The notes: generated by a model from the letters alone, not told the origin. 64,000 bases of DNA from Distichodus sexfasciatus (GCA_032718565.1 JAVGVS010000840.1:1-64000), one strand, 5' to 3'; numbered from the stretch's first letter, positions 1 through 11,727 are shown. A program made the numbers and translations.

Positions 1-417
1 CATAATTAATATATAAATATGAATGTTAAATATGTATTGATTTTTATAATAATCTATTATTATTTGTAACGCTTATTTTTATTGTTCATAGTAATTATTA
101 TTCATTAATTAATGTCACGTGGATTAAATCCTGCCTTGTTCAGTGATTGATTATGACGGAGGATTAACGTCCAGTTCTCTTCTACATTGAGTAAACGCCA
201 AAAGAAACACGAGGAAAAGAGGCAAAATAATGCAGTGCATGTTCAAGTTCTGTGTGGAGTTTAATTTGTACTCAGTGTGTTGTAGAATAAGAATGCTGTG
301 GGCTTGTGCAGGTTGTAGATTGTTCATTTTAAGGGGTTTGTAGAGTCTTTTTCTAGTTCATTTCAGTTTTTAAATGATTGAAATATTACTGTGTTTACTC
401 AATGTGGAAGTGAATTA
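1..417. other. AT-rich sequence, no gene seen
   Basis: AT-rich single-copy-looking DNA. I see no coding frame, RNA gene or recognisable repeat before the start of the family-A repeat. Confidence 0.5.
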
Positions 418-985
418 GTCAAAGTCAAAGTAAATTTTGTCGTCATCTCTGCTATATATTGTGCAAGTATACACAGAGACGAGACGACGTGGCTCCAGCT
501 CTAACAGTGCAGGAAACAAGGAACAAATAAGGCACATAGAATAGGCAATATATAAACAGAATATAAAATATACACTTTAAACTAGAAATAGGAAGAGAGA
601 CAATTAGGATGCACTACTCAGCCTACAATTATGGTCTTGGAGTTGTCTTTTACACTGAATGTGCATGAAATGAAACAGTTTCTCTTATAAAGTCTGAGCT
701 AACATTCAAGTCTGATCTATTAAGTGCAGATATTGTAACAGCAGTGGAGAACTAGAGTCTGTCAATACTTCCAATAATTTGTCCAGATACAGTCAGTGAG
801 AAAAAGCGATATTTTCAGTAATGTCAGTAGTTGTGCAAATATGTAGCAGCAGTGAAGAGAAGAGGATTACAATTCCGATCATCTGGCATTAAATGTGTGT
901 CAGATCAGCTGCAGTTTGGAGTGAAAATACTGTACAGTCTGTAAACGTGGACATTATTCATAAACATTTTCCTGAGACAGTTTCA
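418..985 (-). repeat. Dispersed repeat family A, antisense copy
   Basis: It starts with GTCAAAGTCAAAGTAAA and contains GAGACGAGACGACGTGGCTCC. The reverse complement ends in an ATGACAATAAAG-like tail followed by TTTGACTT units, as expected of a LINE 3' end with a short tandem tail. Related copies lie at 2090-2625 (+), 19061-19230 (-), 26790-27010 (-) and 33895-34130 (+). The 5' limit is approximate. I infer a LINE 3' UTR, but a SINE is not excluded. Confidence 0.6.
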
Positions 986-1060
986 GTGCAACACGAATGA
1001 GATTGTCTCTATAGCAGCATGTGCATCACAATGACAGTGATGTGTAAAGTGTACATTACT

Positions 1061-1145
1061 CATGAGCAAGGTACTGTCTCCAAGCGCTGCCCATATCACC
1101 GCCCATATCACTGCTCGTTCATGGATGGGTCAAATGCAGATTTCA
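1061..1145 (+). mobile_element. SINE-B fragment
   Basis: It matches the SINE-B body (CATGAGCAAGGTACTG ... ATGGGTCAAATGCAGA). The tRNA-like head is absent, so this is a truncated copy. Confidence 0.6.
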
Positions 1146-2089
1146 TATTTATATGTATTGATTTCTAAAGATCAAATAACTGGTGAACTTGAGAAATAAA
1201 CTTTTGTTATGTCAAAATCATGAGACGAATAGGTTTAAAAAAATAAAATAAAAAAATGCTCAAGATCAAACATATGCAATTACCAAGACACTACACAAAT
1301 TGACAAGACTTTCATCAACATAACACATGCACCACATTTTACACACACTACATATTCACAAACGCTGCAAATACACCCTTGTCAAAAAAATGTTCTTTTT
1401 TTCCATTAGGATTCAACAGGATCATGCTTTTTGACAAGGTTACACAACACAAGTCTTCATAACTGCAGTGTGTTTGCATGTGCATTATCAACTTGTTTCA
1501 TATGTTTTGTTGCTTTTCAGTGTATTGTGTACTTGATGGACTCTCTCGGCCACCGTACATGAAATCGTCTCAAAAAACGGTAAAAATGTGGAATTTATTC
1601 AAGAAAAACAAACGCAAGAGGAACACAGTTATGTGGATCGTCTGCCTGTCTCACGCTGTGCTTGCTTTCAGACAACAAACGCTCTACACACACACACACA
1701 CACCCCCGCTGACTGCAGTCACCAAAGGCCATGTAGCACCGAGGTGTAGAACAAAACAACACACACACACACACATTAAAGAAACCCAGTGAAGACTCTG
1801 ACAGCTGTGTGTGTGTGTGTGTGATGAGTCTGTAGTGACAGTGACATGTGAAAGTAAGTCAGATGCAGTTTAGTGACAGTGGCATCAACATAACCCCAAT
1901 TTTGCTCGTTTTCCCCCCGAAATACTGCACCTGATCTCTTGCTTGTTAGTGGAAGAAGAGGAGAGGAGTATAACATAAAAATACACATTGATGAAGAACT
2001 ACAACACGGTACTGACATTTGATGAAAACTAGTGATGAAAACTGAGCAATAAAATAAAGAAAACAAAATGGACATGTTAATTGCAGCTT
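1146..2089. other. AT-rich sequence with (CA)n/(GT)n runs
   Basis: It holds short dinucleotide runs near 1686-1708 (CA), 1761-1784 (CA) and 1806-1822 (GT). Open frames here owe much of their length to these runs and show no domain. No gene is seen. Confidence 0.5.
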
Positions 2090-2625
2090 GTAATCACGTT
2101 TTAAAATATATACAAGTTAACTTAGAGCGTAAAAAAAGATGTGTAAGAATAAGAAAAATGTCTACTCACAAACTGTACAGTATTACTACATGCTATAACA
2201 TTGCCATAATATTTGCACAATTTTTGCACTGCCTCTACTATTTGCACAAGCGTTAAACGTATATATCACTGGTCACTTTTAAACTAACTGTATTGCACAG
2301 AACGGTTCTCCAAAAATGCTGCTATAATATCTGTTGCAAACTTAAATTCCAGTCAGACTTTTTAAGAATACGCTTCTATTAATAGTCTGGATATCAAAAT
2401 CTTTCATATTGAAAACAGTCCGTCAATTTCCACTTCCAGCTTAAAATGTATATTTTGTGTTCTATTTATATATTGTTTATTCCATGTGCCCTATCTGTTC
2501 TGTTCTCTATTTCTTGTTGCACTGTGTAAACTGGAGCCACGTCTTCTCATCTCTCTGTATATCTGTACAATATATAGAAGAAATGACAATAAAGTTTACT
2601 TTGACTTGACTTTGAATTAACCGCT
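2090..2625 (+). repeat. Dispersed repeat family A, sense copy
   Basis: It contains TATATTGTTTATTCC, TTGTTGCACTGTGTAAACTGG and GGAGCCACGTCTTC, then ATGACAATAAAG and TTTGACTTGACTTTGA. This is the inverted counterpart of 418-985. The AATAAA followed by a short tandem tail fits a LINE 3' end. The left edge is uncertain. Confidence 0.6.
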
Positions 2626-2639
2626 AATAAATATCAAGT

Positions 2640-3010
2640 TGTTTCTCTGCAGTAGCATACTGCGTTTTTATAACACATTCGGTTATGCTGAGATCAGGAA
2701 GAGCATGACTTCTCATGAGTTCTCAATAAAGCTAGCTTTGCTATGTCAAGACTGAGAAAAATTATTCATAATATATTGAGATCAGGAAAAAAATAATAAT
2801 CATTTCTAGTGATTACTAGAAAAATTGTGATCTCAAGAAATCAAATTTGGTTAAGATCAGGAGGAACATTACTTGAGATCTCAGAAAACCATGTTGATCA
2901 CGAAAAAAATAACTAATGATCTTGAGAAATCAACTTTTGTTGTCAAAATCATGAGAAAAATACTATAATAAATGACTCATTATCTTGAGATCATAAGAAA
3001 ATTAACATTC
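2640..3010. repeat. Degenerate GATCTTGAGAAATCA minisatellite
   Basis: Imperfect reiterations of a roughly 20-40 bp motif built on GATCTTGAGAAATCAA or GATCAGGA. The best units lie at about 2825-2850 and 2915-2960. A single related unit appears at 1180-1230. No coding potential. Confidence 0.45.
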
Positions 3011-4185
3011 TCATGTTCTATTAAAGCACTGTTAAAATGGTATTTGATTTGTACAGTAATATTATTATTTTATGAATGTAGAACACAAAAATGTAAATGT
3101 TATTATAAAATTAAAATTATTTTACAGTGAAGTGCTGTATTTTGTACAGTACAGTATTGCATCACATACAGTATTCTTTTGTAAAATACAGAAAACCTGG
3201 CAACTCAGCTTCCAGTATTATACAGTACATTTACAGTTCATTTTATACCATGCACCATCATCTTATTTGAGCCCCTGGTTTTGTCTAATCAACATAAAAT
3301 TAGCGTTGTCTACTTTGTCTTTCTGATTTTTGAATTCACAATTGCATTTACTTCATCTGATATAACACATCAGCAATATCTTTCTGTAAAACGTCTTTAT
3401 AGACTTTACATAGACATACTTTCAGATGTAATGTTTAACTGGACAAATTAAACTCATGAAAACAAATCTTTAAACATAAACATTATGACATCAGATTATA
3501 GTTTGATAATTATGCAATACATAATATTTTTCATTCAGGCCTAACATTAACATGTAAAACCGTTAACATTAGCATTAATTTATCTTGCATTTAACATTTG
3601 ATTTGACTTTTGTTCTTGTTTTTTGACATATTGTTACACGTTGCTGTGTTTTAGTGGAGGATTTAAACTCATGAAAACTAATATAATTAATAAACGATCC
3701 AAACCTAGAACTGGAATATTTAGTGCTGAAATGAGCAGCGATGTTTTAAACCCTGTTCCCTCCTCGCCGCGTGTAAGCGTGAGCCACTCCTCAGCCTGGC
3801 GTTTATCCCTGTTTACTCCTAATCCTTCCACCATCATTTGTTGTGCCAAAGTATTGACAGAAAATGAAAGATTAATGCATCCCCCGGCCTCACCTACAGC
3901 ATAAACCTTTCCCATAATTCAGAGCCTATTGCTTACAGCCGTGAGTGGGGGGAATACTAATGCCCCCGCACCCCACCCACATCACCCGCAACATCCCTCC
4001 CCCCACAAACACGCTGTAACGCTGCTCGACGTGGCCTTGTGTGAAGACCTGCACCTGTTTAAACCTGCAGATTCACTTTGAGCCTGGTTTTATTCCTAAA
4101 CGCACAGTCTTAACGTTAGATTTTATTATCTCTGTCACTTTGTCTCATGTTGTTGTGTGCTACATATTTCTATACATACATACAC
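3011..4185. other. Unassigned AT-rich sequence
   Basis: Apparently unique sequence with no coding evidence. Around 3660-3900 the composition is more complex, but the overlapping open frames on both strands (about 93 codons each) lack any recognisable domain. Confidence 0.4.
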
Positions 4186-4372
4186 ACGAACACACACAGT
4201 GCAGCTCAACGAAATGTGAGCTCTGCATTTGACCCATCCGTGAAGGGAGCAGTGGGCAGCTGACATGGGCAGTGCCTGGGGAGCAGTGCGTGGGGACGGT
4301 ATGTTGCTCATGAGTACATCAGTGGTACCGATCCAGGCTTCGAATCAGTGACCTTCCAATCAGTAGTACAGA
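4186..4372 (-). mobile_element. SINE-B, antisense
   Basis: It reads CACACACAGTGCAGC, then CATTTGACCCATCCGTGAAG and GGAGCAGTGCGTGGGG, and ends in a box-B remnant (TTCGAATCAGTGACC). The tRNA-like head is partly replaced by the start of the following (GTA)n array. Confidence 0.7.
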
Positions 4373-4377
4373 GAAGT

Positions 4378-4388
4378 AATAGTAGTTC

Positions 4389-4420
<32 letters not shown>

Positions 4421-4709
4421 TTAGTATCTATCCCAATGTACCAGTAGTAGCATTAGTTCAGGATATATCCTAAAGTAGTAATAGTAGTAGTAGTAGTTTA
4501 GAATGTGTCTCAATGTACTAGTCACGGTAGTAGTAGTGGTAGTAGTTGTTGTTTAGTATAAATCCTAATGTATTAGTAGTTTAGGATGTGTCTCAATGTA
4601 CTGATCTCAGTAGTAGTACTTTAGTATATATACTAACATAGTTGTAGTAGTAGTAGTAGTAGTTTAGTATATATCCTAATGTAGTAGTAGTAGTAGTAGT
4701 TTACCATAT
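4378..4709. repeat. (GTA)n-rich compound array, left part
   Basis: Runs of GTA/TAG triplets are interspersed with two recurring spacers, TTTAGTATATATCCTAATGTA and TTTAGGATGTGTCTCAATGTA. The array continues at 5754-6000, so it was one locus before the transposon at 4718-5745 inserted. Confidence 0.75.
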
Positions 4710-4717
4710 ATTCTAAT

Positions 4718-5745
4718 TAGAGATGGGCTGATACCACTTTTTTATGTCTGATACCGATATTGTAAATGTGAATATCTGCCGATACCGATACAAATCTGAT
4801 ACAGTCACAGTCGTTTTTCAAACATAAAATAATGCTTTAAAATGTCTGAATACATGACTGAGGTTATTGTTATGCTTAAGGAAATTCTTGATTTAAATAC
4901 AGTTTTCCTACTAAAACAATGTAATAATTACACACACACACACACACACACACATATATGCTAAATTATTTGTTCTCAAAAATTGTTCGTTTAGACATAT
5001 AAATATTTCTTCTTTCTTATTGATTACACTATAACATTATAAAACTGAAAAAAATTGATCAATTCGAAATGAAATACTGAAGTTTGTCATTTTGAACGAA
5101 TTTGGTCGATAAAATGAGCTGTTTTTACAGAGAACTACATTTCCCACGATCCTCTGGGCGAGCCCCGGAGCCGCATCACAATGAACCGTTGGGCGTGCGT
5201 TCCAGAATAAACGATGGAAAATCTAAACAAACGGGAGAATTGTGAGTAGAACACTGGTTATTGTGGTTATTTATCAGCTAAAATATGGTTTGTGTCTGTA
5301 ATAAAGGGGACGTTTTGACCGAACTGGAGAGTTTTGCAAGTAACGGCGCTCATGCGTGCGGTCAATAACACAGTGAGTGTGTTTACTTCGCAAAAAATGT
5401 CAAAAAATGTTTCTATGCATTTACTTCTGTTTTAGTGCACGCAACATCTCACAATTATTTTCACATGCAGAGGGATCAGGTCTCGTCTTGATCGCGCCAC
5501 TGAAAATGTGTCACTATTAAGCGTCCATGTGAAATACAAGCGGAGCTGCTCTAGAGTAAAATGAATTAAACAATGGTTTCAGCTCTACTTTACCACAGTG
5601 CCGCTTCCCATGCATAAAGCATTGAGCGTGCACACATTCACAGATCAGCTCCATAGAACGGCCCAATGCCACCGATACAGGATCCAGCCGTTTGAGTCGT
5701 TATCGGACCGATACTGATCCACATATCGAATCAACTACATCTCTA
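4718..5745. mobile_element. hAT-like nonautonomous DNA transposon with perfect 8 bp TSD
   Basis: The ends are TAGAGATGGGCTGATACC and (reverse complement of the right end) TAGAGATGTAGTTGATTCG. The flanks are the identical 8-mer ATTCTAAT at 4710-4717 and 5746-5753. Subterminal GATACCGATA/TATCGG repeats are typical of hAT elements. At 1,028 bp it has no long ORF, so it needs a helper transposase. The interior (about 5120-5250) looks like a promoter and first exon: ACTACATTTCCCACGATCC, then a short ATG frame before a GTGAGT. hAT assignment rests on the TSD length and end sequence. Confidence 0.8.
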
Positions 5746-5753
5746 ATTCTAAT

Positions 5754-5868
5754 GTAGTAGTAGTTGTAGTTGTAACAGTAGTTTAGGATGTGTCTTAATG
5801 TACTGGTCTCAGTAGTAGTAGTAATTTAGAATATATCCTAATGTAGCAGTAGTTTAGGATGTGCCCCA

Positions 5869-5899
<31 letters not shown>

Positions 5900-6000
5900 T
5901 TAGTATATATCCTAATGTAGTAGTAGTAGTAGTAATAGTAGTAGTAGTTTAGGATGTGTCCCAACATTCTAGTCTCAGTTGTAGTAGTAGCAGTACTACA
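5754..6000. repeat. (GTA)n-rich compound array, right part
   Basis: Continuation of the array at 4378-4709, with the same GTA triplet runs and the same two spacer types. Confidence 0.75.
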
Positions 6001-6040
6001 TTGGGATTTATTCCAAACCTACACTGTAGGTTGAAGTGAA

Positions 6041-6070
6041 AATTATTATTATTATTATTATTATTATTAT
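6041..6070. repeat. (ATT)n microsatellite
   Basis: About ten ATT triplets in succession. The surrounding 6071-6717 holds AT-rich sequence with no gene that I can recognise. Confidence 0.9.
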
Positions 6071-6717
6071 GGAATGAGGTGATGGAATTCTTGTTATGCC
6101 ACTAAACAACAACATCACAAGCCACTCGCCTCGAGCGTTTAGGGAGGGAAGCAGCAGGAGTACTAGCAGGTTCAGCTGTAAATCATCAATAAAGTCAATG
6201 TGCTTCTGGTAATCAGCGCTCCTCCCTCTCCTCCTCCGCCCCCTCTCGCTCGCTCTCTCTCTACGACATGCTAAAAAATAACAGGGAGCAGCACCACCAC
6301 AGGTAAACACATCCAATTTCATTTGCAGTTTTCACTGTAACAGTGTGTAAAAACAAGCAGTGCACAATGAACAAAAGAAAAACTGAATTTCACTCTCACG
6401 TATTGCTTTACAGGCTATTGCACTTTTATCCCAGTCATATAAACTGTTATATATAGAATCAACAGAATATATGTAAAAAAAAATACATTAATAAATAAAT
6501 AAGATAAACAAATAAAACAGTTATAATATAATATATAATAGATGGCAATTATGCAAATTAGTTACAATAAGCCATAATTTATAAATGTCATAGTTTTGGT
6601 GACAGTAACTTTACCATACAAATGTTTAAAATTAATCTTCACTGAAAACTACATTTCTTATTAAATTAAGACAAAAAAATCAATTGATAAAATGAGAATT
6701 TGAAGGATAAGTAATAG

Positions 6718-7613
6718 TGTCACTTCGGGTGGTGTGTCTGTGGTGTGTGTGTGTGGTGTTTGCTCTTGTTTCCTCGGGTTAGCCTTAGCTTTCTGTGTTA
6801 GCTTGCTCCTCACTTCCGGGTTTTGAGTCCACACTTCGTGAGCCCTTCCGAGTAGTTCACTCTCTGTTTAGAGCGCACCCTACTTCCTGGTATGTTGTTT
6901 GCACTGCGTGTTCCCTACCTAGTAGGTTAGGATCTGTGTAGAACACTCCCGCGATTATCATTGAGTTCAGCTGTGTCTCGTTCTGCTTTGAGTTTGGGAT
7001 TGGTGAGAGCACTCGTTGGTTGAGTTCTGTGGTCTTATTTAAGCCAGTTTAACCCGAGTGTCTCTGAGTCTGTCTCCCTCATATTTGTGTGGTTGTTTGT
7101 GTCGTGGCAAGCTTTGTGGAGATCCTGGACTCTTCCTGCTCTGCTCCTCCTTTTGGACCTTGGACCCTTCCTGTTCTCCCCTGTTTGGACATTGGCCCCT
7201 TTTGATTCTGGTTTGGTTTTCGTTCTCTTTTTTGGATTACCCTTTTGTCTCCTCACCCTCACTCCTCTCTCCTGTGTTTTCTCCCCAGGCTCGTGACTCC
7301 CAGTGTGTTTTCCCCGGCTGGCCAGACTGCCTTGGAGGCTACAGAGTCTGGGCCGTTGTTGGTTCACCTCCCAAGTCTTCAAGCGTGAGGACTTCGCTTG
7401 TTCCGGTTTACTCGGTTCTCCTCCATTACCCCAACAGCTACGACTGGGAGCACGGGCCTTACCTTTCCTTTGTTACTTTGTTCTTGGTTTTTGTGTGATT
7501 TTGGACTGTTTTTCCTGTTTGTGTTTCACCTGCCCTAATAAACCCTGTCACTCTGCCTGCAAACAGCGTCCTCATTCCCTTCCCTCATCCTCACTGCAAC
7601 CACACCCATGACA
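6718..7613 (+). mobile_element. Solo LTR, family 1
   Basis: It begins TGTCACTTCGGG and ends CACCCATGACA (TG...CA with the TGTCA/TGACA palindromic ends of many retrovirus-like LTRs). A TATA-like TATTTAAG lies near 7036 and an AATAAA near 7537, about 75 bp before the end, giving a U3-R-U5 order on the plus strand. No gag or pol reading frame is adjacent, so this is a solo LTR. Flanking AATAG/ATACT are at best a decayed target duplication. Related copies are at 11728-12190, 41906-42844 and 44312-45224. Confidence 0.7.
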
Positions 7614-8395
7614 ATACTAAATAATAAAATGTATTCCTATGTAGCATTTTCTATTCAAATTATATAATAAAGGGTTTGAAGAATGCTCAAATATGGTCAG
7701 GATCTCATAACGGTAAGGTTCTACTCCGGAGCTACCTGCATGGATTAAACCTGTGCAAATGATGGAAATGTGTCACATTGATGTCCCACACTTTGACCGA
7801 GTCCTAAAAGTGACAATTACACAGCTTCAATCCAGCACAGGAGATGTGGTCTCTCCAGCACCGATTTATCCCACTCTATGGAAATAACTGAAAGAGATTT
7901 ATTACTGCTGATCTTATTTAATCCAGCTCCATCTCAGAGTCAGTCCCACGTCACTGCAAAAAACACATATCTGCAAATCTTCTGGGTTGTACTTTATGGT
8001 GTAAACTCAATCTATAGTTACCTATCTGAGGTGTGGGAACATCGTAATGTCTCTAAACAAATAAAACATGTTCCAGAAAGCATGTGGGGTTGGAGAAAAG
8101 AAGTGCACGTTTATTATAGTCTGTGTATCTGTTAAACCTCTGCAGCTTGGAGCTCTGCTCTTTACTCACACATCACACCAAGAAATGTGGAACTCTATCA
8201 TTACCCTTTGTCAAATGTTGACCATTTTTTGTGACTTTTCACCATTACATTCAGACTTAAATTTGAAATAGTGATTATGGTGTTGCAAATCAAACTTAAA
8301 CATGTAGCTACTACAGCTGCACCAATTAATCGACATAATCAGCAACATCAACTGGAAATATTGTCTACACAAAATTTAGACGTTGATGCATCACA
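7614..8395. other. Unassigned sequence
   Basis: AT-rich, apparently unique DNA between a solo LTR and a split SINE. No coding or RNA gene is recognised. Confidence 0.4.
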
Positions 8396-8514
8396 TATGG
8401 GCGCTAGCACAGTTACATTACAGCAGGAAGTTCCTGGGTTTGATCCTGGTATTGGCCGTGGGGTCTTTCTGTGTGGGGTTTGTGTGCTCTCCCCATATTG
8501 ACATGGGCTGTCTC
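8396..8514 (+). mobile_element. SINE-C, 5' half (split by insertion)
   Basis: A mutated tRNA-like head (GGCGCTAGCACAGTTAC, box-B remnant GGGTTTGATCCTGG) is followed by GTCTTTCTGTGTGGGGTTT and GCTCTCCCC. The element stops at 8514 and resumes at 9690 with TGCTCTGGTTTTGTCCCACA, which is where an uninterrupted SINE-C continues. Confidence 0.75.
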
Positions 8515-8930
8515 CAGGGATGCACAGATTGGATACGTGGATGGGATGGGCATTGGGTTGATATATGGAGTCGATCTGTTGTTAAATCGTAGGTTTTTCT
8601 ATGTTTGCGTATGCGCACTCACAATTATCACTGCTGTAAAACTGGTTTATTGATATGAGCAGAACAAGCAACACAACCCAATGACACAAAAGCAATTCAC
8701 ACCATTATACTGTTTTATTTCCTTAACCACACCAGCTCTCACTCACAATCTCTGTGTTCCTGATGGTTTTAGTGCCGCAGGATTAGGGATCATCACAAAA
8801 TGACACAACTGTGTAATGAAGAAGTTTTGAGAGGTAGCAGTATTTAAGTGAAGTATTTCTTTAAGCGTGTCCAGCTCACAGAGAAATATACAACGTATTC
8901 ATTAAAAACTGATATCGGATGGGTACTCTG

Positions 8931-9609
8931 TGTCGTGACCCCGCCGGACTTTGGCCGAGCAGCCAGTGGAGTCGGCCATTTTGTATATGTATTCTTGTGT
9001 GTTCTTGTCGGCCATTTTGCATGTGTATTGTAGTCGGCCATGTTGTGTGTACTGTGTCGGCCATTTCGTGTCTGTAGTGTTCGGCCATGTTGTGTGTATT
9101 GTATTCTGTCAATCAGTCTATGTCCCACCTTCCCATTGTGTCTGGTTGGTTGGTCACGGTTCCTTAGTTAAGTTCACCTGTGTTAGTTCTTTGTAGTCAC
9201 GCCCTCTTCTTCCCATTTGTTGTTCCTTGATTGGTTGTTGTGTGATCGCTCTCCCATTGGTTCCCCTTGGTTTCATTGGTTCTGCCCCTTGTGTGTGTGT
9301 TAGTATTTAAGCTCAATGTTTCCCAGTGTTTCTTGTTGGTCCACCCTCACACAATCCTCCCCTTGTCGGTGTGCTATTCTATGATTTGTGAAGTTCTGTC
9401 AGGTTTGGTTTTCCGTGTTTATATTGGTGGCTTCGTTTGTTAGTTTTGTGGCCCTCGTGCCGGTTTTGTTTCATGTGTTTATTATTTGTGTGATAGTTTT
9501 GTTAGTGTTGTGGGCCTCATGTCTATTTCTGTTTAATTCTGTGTAGTGTGATTAAATGGCTTGCACCGTGACCTCACCTCATCTCCTGTTGACCCAGCCC
9601 TCCGTGACA
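8931..9609 (+). mobile_element. Solo LTR with 5 bp TSD, nested in the hAT-like element
   Basis: It starts TGTCGTGACCCC and ends CCCTCCGTGACA. The identical pentamer CTCTG lies at 8926-8930 and 9610-9614. TATA-like GTATTTAAGC is near 9302 and the 3' part is U5-like. The 679 bp contain no coding region. Its 5' (U3) end carries a tandem array of CGGCCAT motifs (separate entry). This is a different family from LTR family 1. Confidence 0.85.
8971..9106 (+). promoter_or_regulatory. Five tandem CGGCCATNTTG units in LTR U3
   Basis: CGGCCAT occurs at 8973, 9009, 9035, 9058 and 9082 (spacing 36, 26, 23 and 24 bp). It is followed by TTTG, TTTG, GTTG, TTCG and GTTG. The core GCCATNTTG resembles the known binding consensus of the zinc-finger factor YY1. 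That the array binds YY1 is inference; tandem enhancer units are common in U3 regions. Confidence 0.55.
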
Positions 9610-9689
9610 CTCTGCATCATCCGATACCCAAAAACTTAAGTGTTCGCATGGGTATTAGAACTGAAAAAGTTGGATCGTTGCATACCTAG

Positions 9690-9930
9690 TTTTCTCTGCG
9701 TGCTCTGGTTTTGTCCCACAGTCCACCAGCATGCAGTTTAGGTTGATTGGTTACTCTAAATTGCCCCCTTGGATGTGTATGTGAGTGTTCTTGTGTGAGA
9801 ATGTGGGTGCTTTGCAGTGTGATGGTGCCCACCCAGGGTTGCTGCCTACCTCGCACCCGTAGTCTCAGGATAGGCTCCAGTCTCCGTCACCTTGACAGAG
9901 ATAAAGCGATTCAGATAATGAGGTCACATA
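9690..9930 (+). mobile_element. SINE-C, 3' half
   Basis: It resumes the element begun at 8396: CCCACAGTCCACCAGCATGC, GGTTGATTGGTTACTCTAAA, GATAGGCTCCAGTCTCC and GATTCAGATAATGA. Tail units of ATGA are short. Confidence 0.75.
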
Positions 9931-11727
9931 CCATTGTGGTGCACCACGTGCTGTGCTCACAATGACACTCACTTAAATTCACACCTTAAGCATGTAGCTA
10001 CTAGGGCTTCAGTGATTAGACGTATTCAACAACATCAACTTGAAAAATTTGTTGACAGGAAATTTGTCAAATTTTCTATGTAACTGCAACGCACCACAGA
10101 ACCTGTGAGGGGCGGTATTTTCATTCTGGGGACTTCATTCTGTACCAAGATATTAATTAGACTAAACCTACTAAAAGTACGGGAGCAATTGTTGGCAATT
10201 TCATTTACAAAACTGTGAGTGCTCTACCACAGCTTACGTCTCCTTGTTAACACATGTTGTAAAACGGGAAAGTAAACGGGACACCACTAGTTACAGCCAC
10301 TGCTAACTTCTAGTGTCACCTCCCACTGAGGGACTAACACATAATTCTACCGTTACAGGCTGGAGGGTTGCATCAGGAAGGGCACACGTACAAAATGGGG
10401 ACAACAAGGTAGTTGATCTGCTAAAGCGACCCTAACGGTAGAAGCTGAAAGAAGAAGAACTGTTTACTAAACAGAAGCAAATTTAACGTTATTGTCTCTA
10501 ACGTCGCATTTGTTAACAAGGAGACCATCAAATGCGAGTGCTGTTAAAGTTTCTGAACTGTTTTTAAATTTCTGAATTTAAGTTTGGAATTAATTTTAGG
10601 GGAAAACAAATGGGCTAAACACAAGAAGAGTGATAGCACAGTTCTCCTTGATGGCCCCTGTGGACACAACATGCCAACCTTAATAAAGATCCCCCTACGG
10701 CCGAAATAGAATTGTTTTTCAATGTGACGGGACCCAAAACGTGGGAAAAAGAGAGCTGCAGTTAAACTAACTTCTCCTCCATGAACTGAAAAGAATGTGG
10801 AAGTGAAGTGGAGTTAACAAGATAAGTGAGGAGAAGAAGAATGAGAAATAATGAAGAAAACAAGGTGGCTGCCGGTGCTCATCAATAACACTAAAGTAAG
10901 AACATGAAGGGTTTAAAGTGGTTCAATAGGGTGAAAAGGTCAGGTTAGGTGGTACAGAGTGGGAAATACTTCCTGTTAAAGTCTTTGTGGAAACATATCT
11001 GATTCTGTGACCATCTGATGAGAAAGACGGGAAAAAGAGGGATGCAGTTGGGCTTCATGTTCCAAAACTGTGGCACTGCCAAAAATGAAGAATAAGAATG
11101 AATAATTGTCAGAACAAGGTGATTTACAAATCATCAATCGCTGCTGTTACATTAATTTTCCCGAAACCTGCAGTTACATTGTTTTCTTGCAGTAAAATGC
11201 CGTGCAAAGAGGTGATCAGTGACAAACGGTAGACTCCTGCTACACGGGTGTGAATAGAGGCCTGATTTGAGTCGTCGTGCCCCTGTGAGCCAATCAGCCT
11301 CTATCGAGTCTCAGACAGTGAGATCCATTACAGCTGACAAAGAGAGAAAGCGACTCAGTGAATCATCTCAAACTCTCTCTCCAACCAGTCTTTAATGGAA
11401 GTTCCTCAAAAGCAGCAGGAACTCTGGGATCAGGACTTTGACTTGACTATCAGCTGTAGCCAGTATTGGGAATACATGCTCTAAAATGTCATTTGTAACT
11501 TACTCCGTGAGATTCCTCAATGTGAGTAATGTATTCTGAATACTTTGGATTACTTCCACATTGTCTTACTTTTTACAACTGTATGAACGTGGCAATTACA
11601 CCCTTAATAGTCCACCCTCCTTTTTTCTTTTAACCCTTACACCCCTAATAGAATTTGGGGCATTTTTCTACCTTTGTGTTTAGGCTTATTCTAGTGGAGG
11701 AGTATTCAACTAAAATTTTAAGAGGTC
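9931..11727. other. Unassigned sequence
   Basis: No gene is recognised. At 10600-10640 GGGCTAAACACAAGAAGAG is shared with 18807 onward, so part of this stretch is an uncharacterised dispersed repeat. Around 11470-11590 (TTGTAACTTACTCCGTGAG, GAATACTTTGGATTACTT) it resembles the common fish repeat built on TAACTTACT/AGTAATG motifs. Confidence 0.35.

Larger units (their letters stand above)
8515..9689. mobile_element. hAT-like element inserted in SINE-C
   Basis: The left end CAGGGATGCACAGATTGGATAC pairs with the reverse complement of the right end, CTAGGTATGCAACGATCC. Subterminal ATCGGATGGGTA and CCGATACCCA are inverted repeats. Without the LTR inside it the element is about 490 bp. Flanking 8-mers match poorly (GGCTGTCT and TTTTCTCT), so the target duplication has decayed, but the split SINE gives the boundaries independently. 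Confidence 0.7.

Noticed and set aside
2640..3010. Possible CRISPR-like array (also 22453-23370)
   Set aside because: Units are degenerate and vary in length; no conserved repeat/unique spacer alternation. Eukaryotic minisatellites.
7058..7498. 146-codon open frame with hydrophobic stretches
   Set aside because: It lies inside a solo LTR (6718-7613) whose TATA, poly(A) signal and TG...CA ends explain the sequence. No domain.
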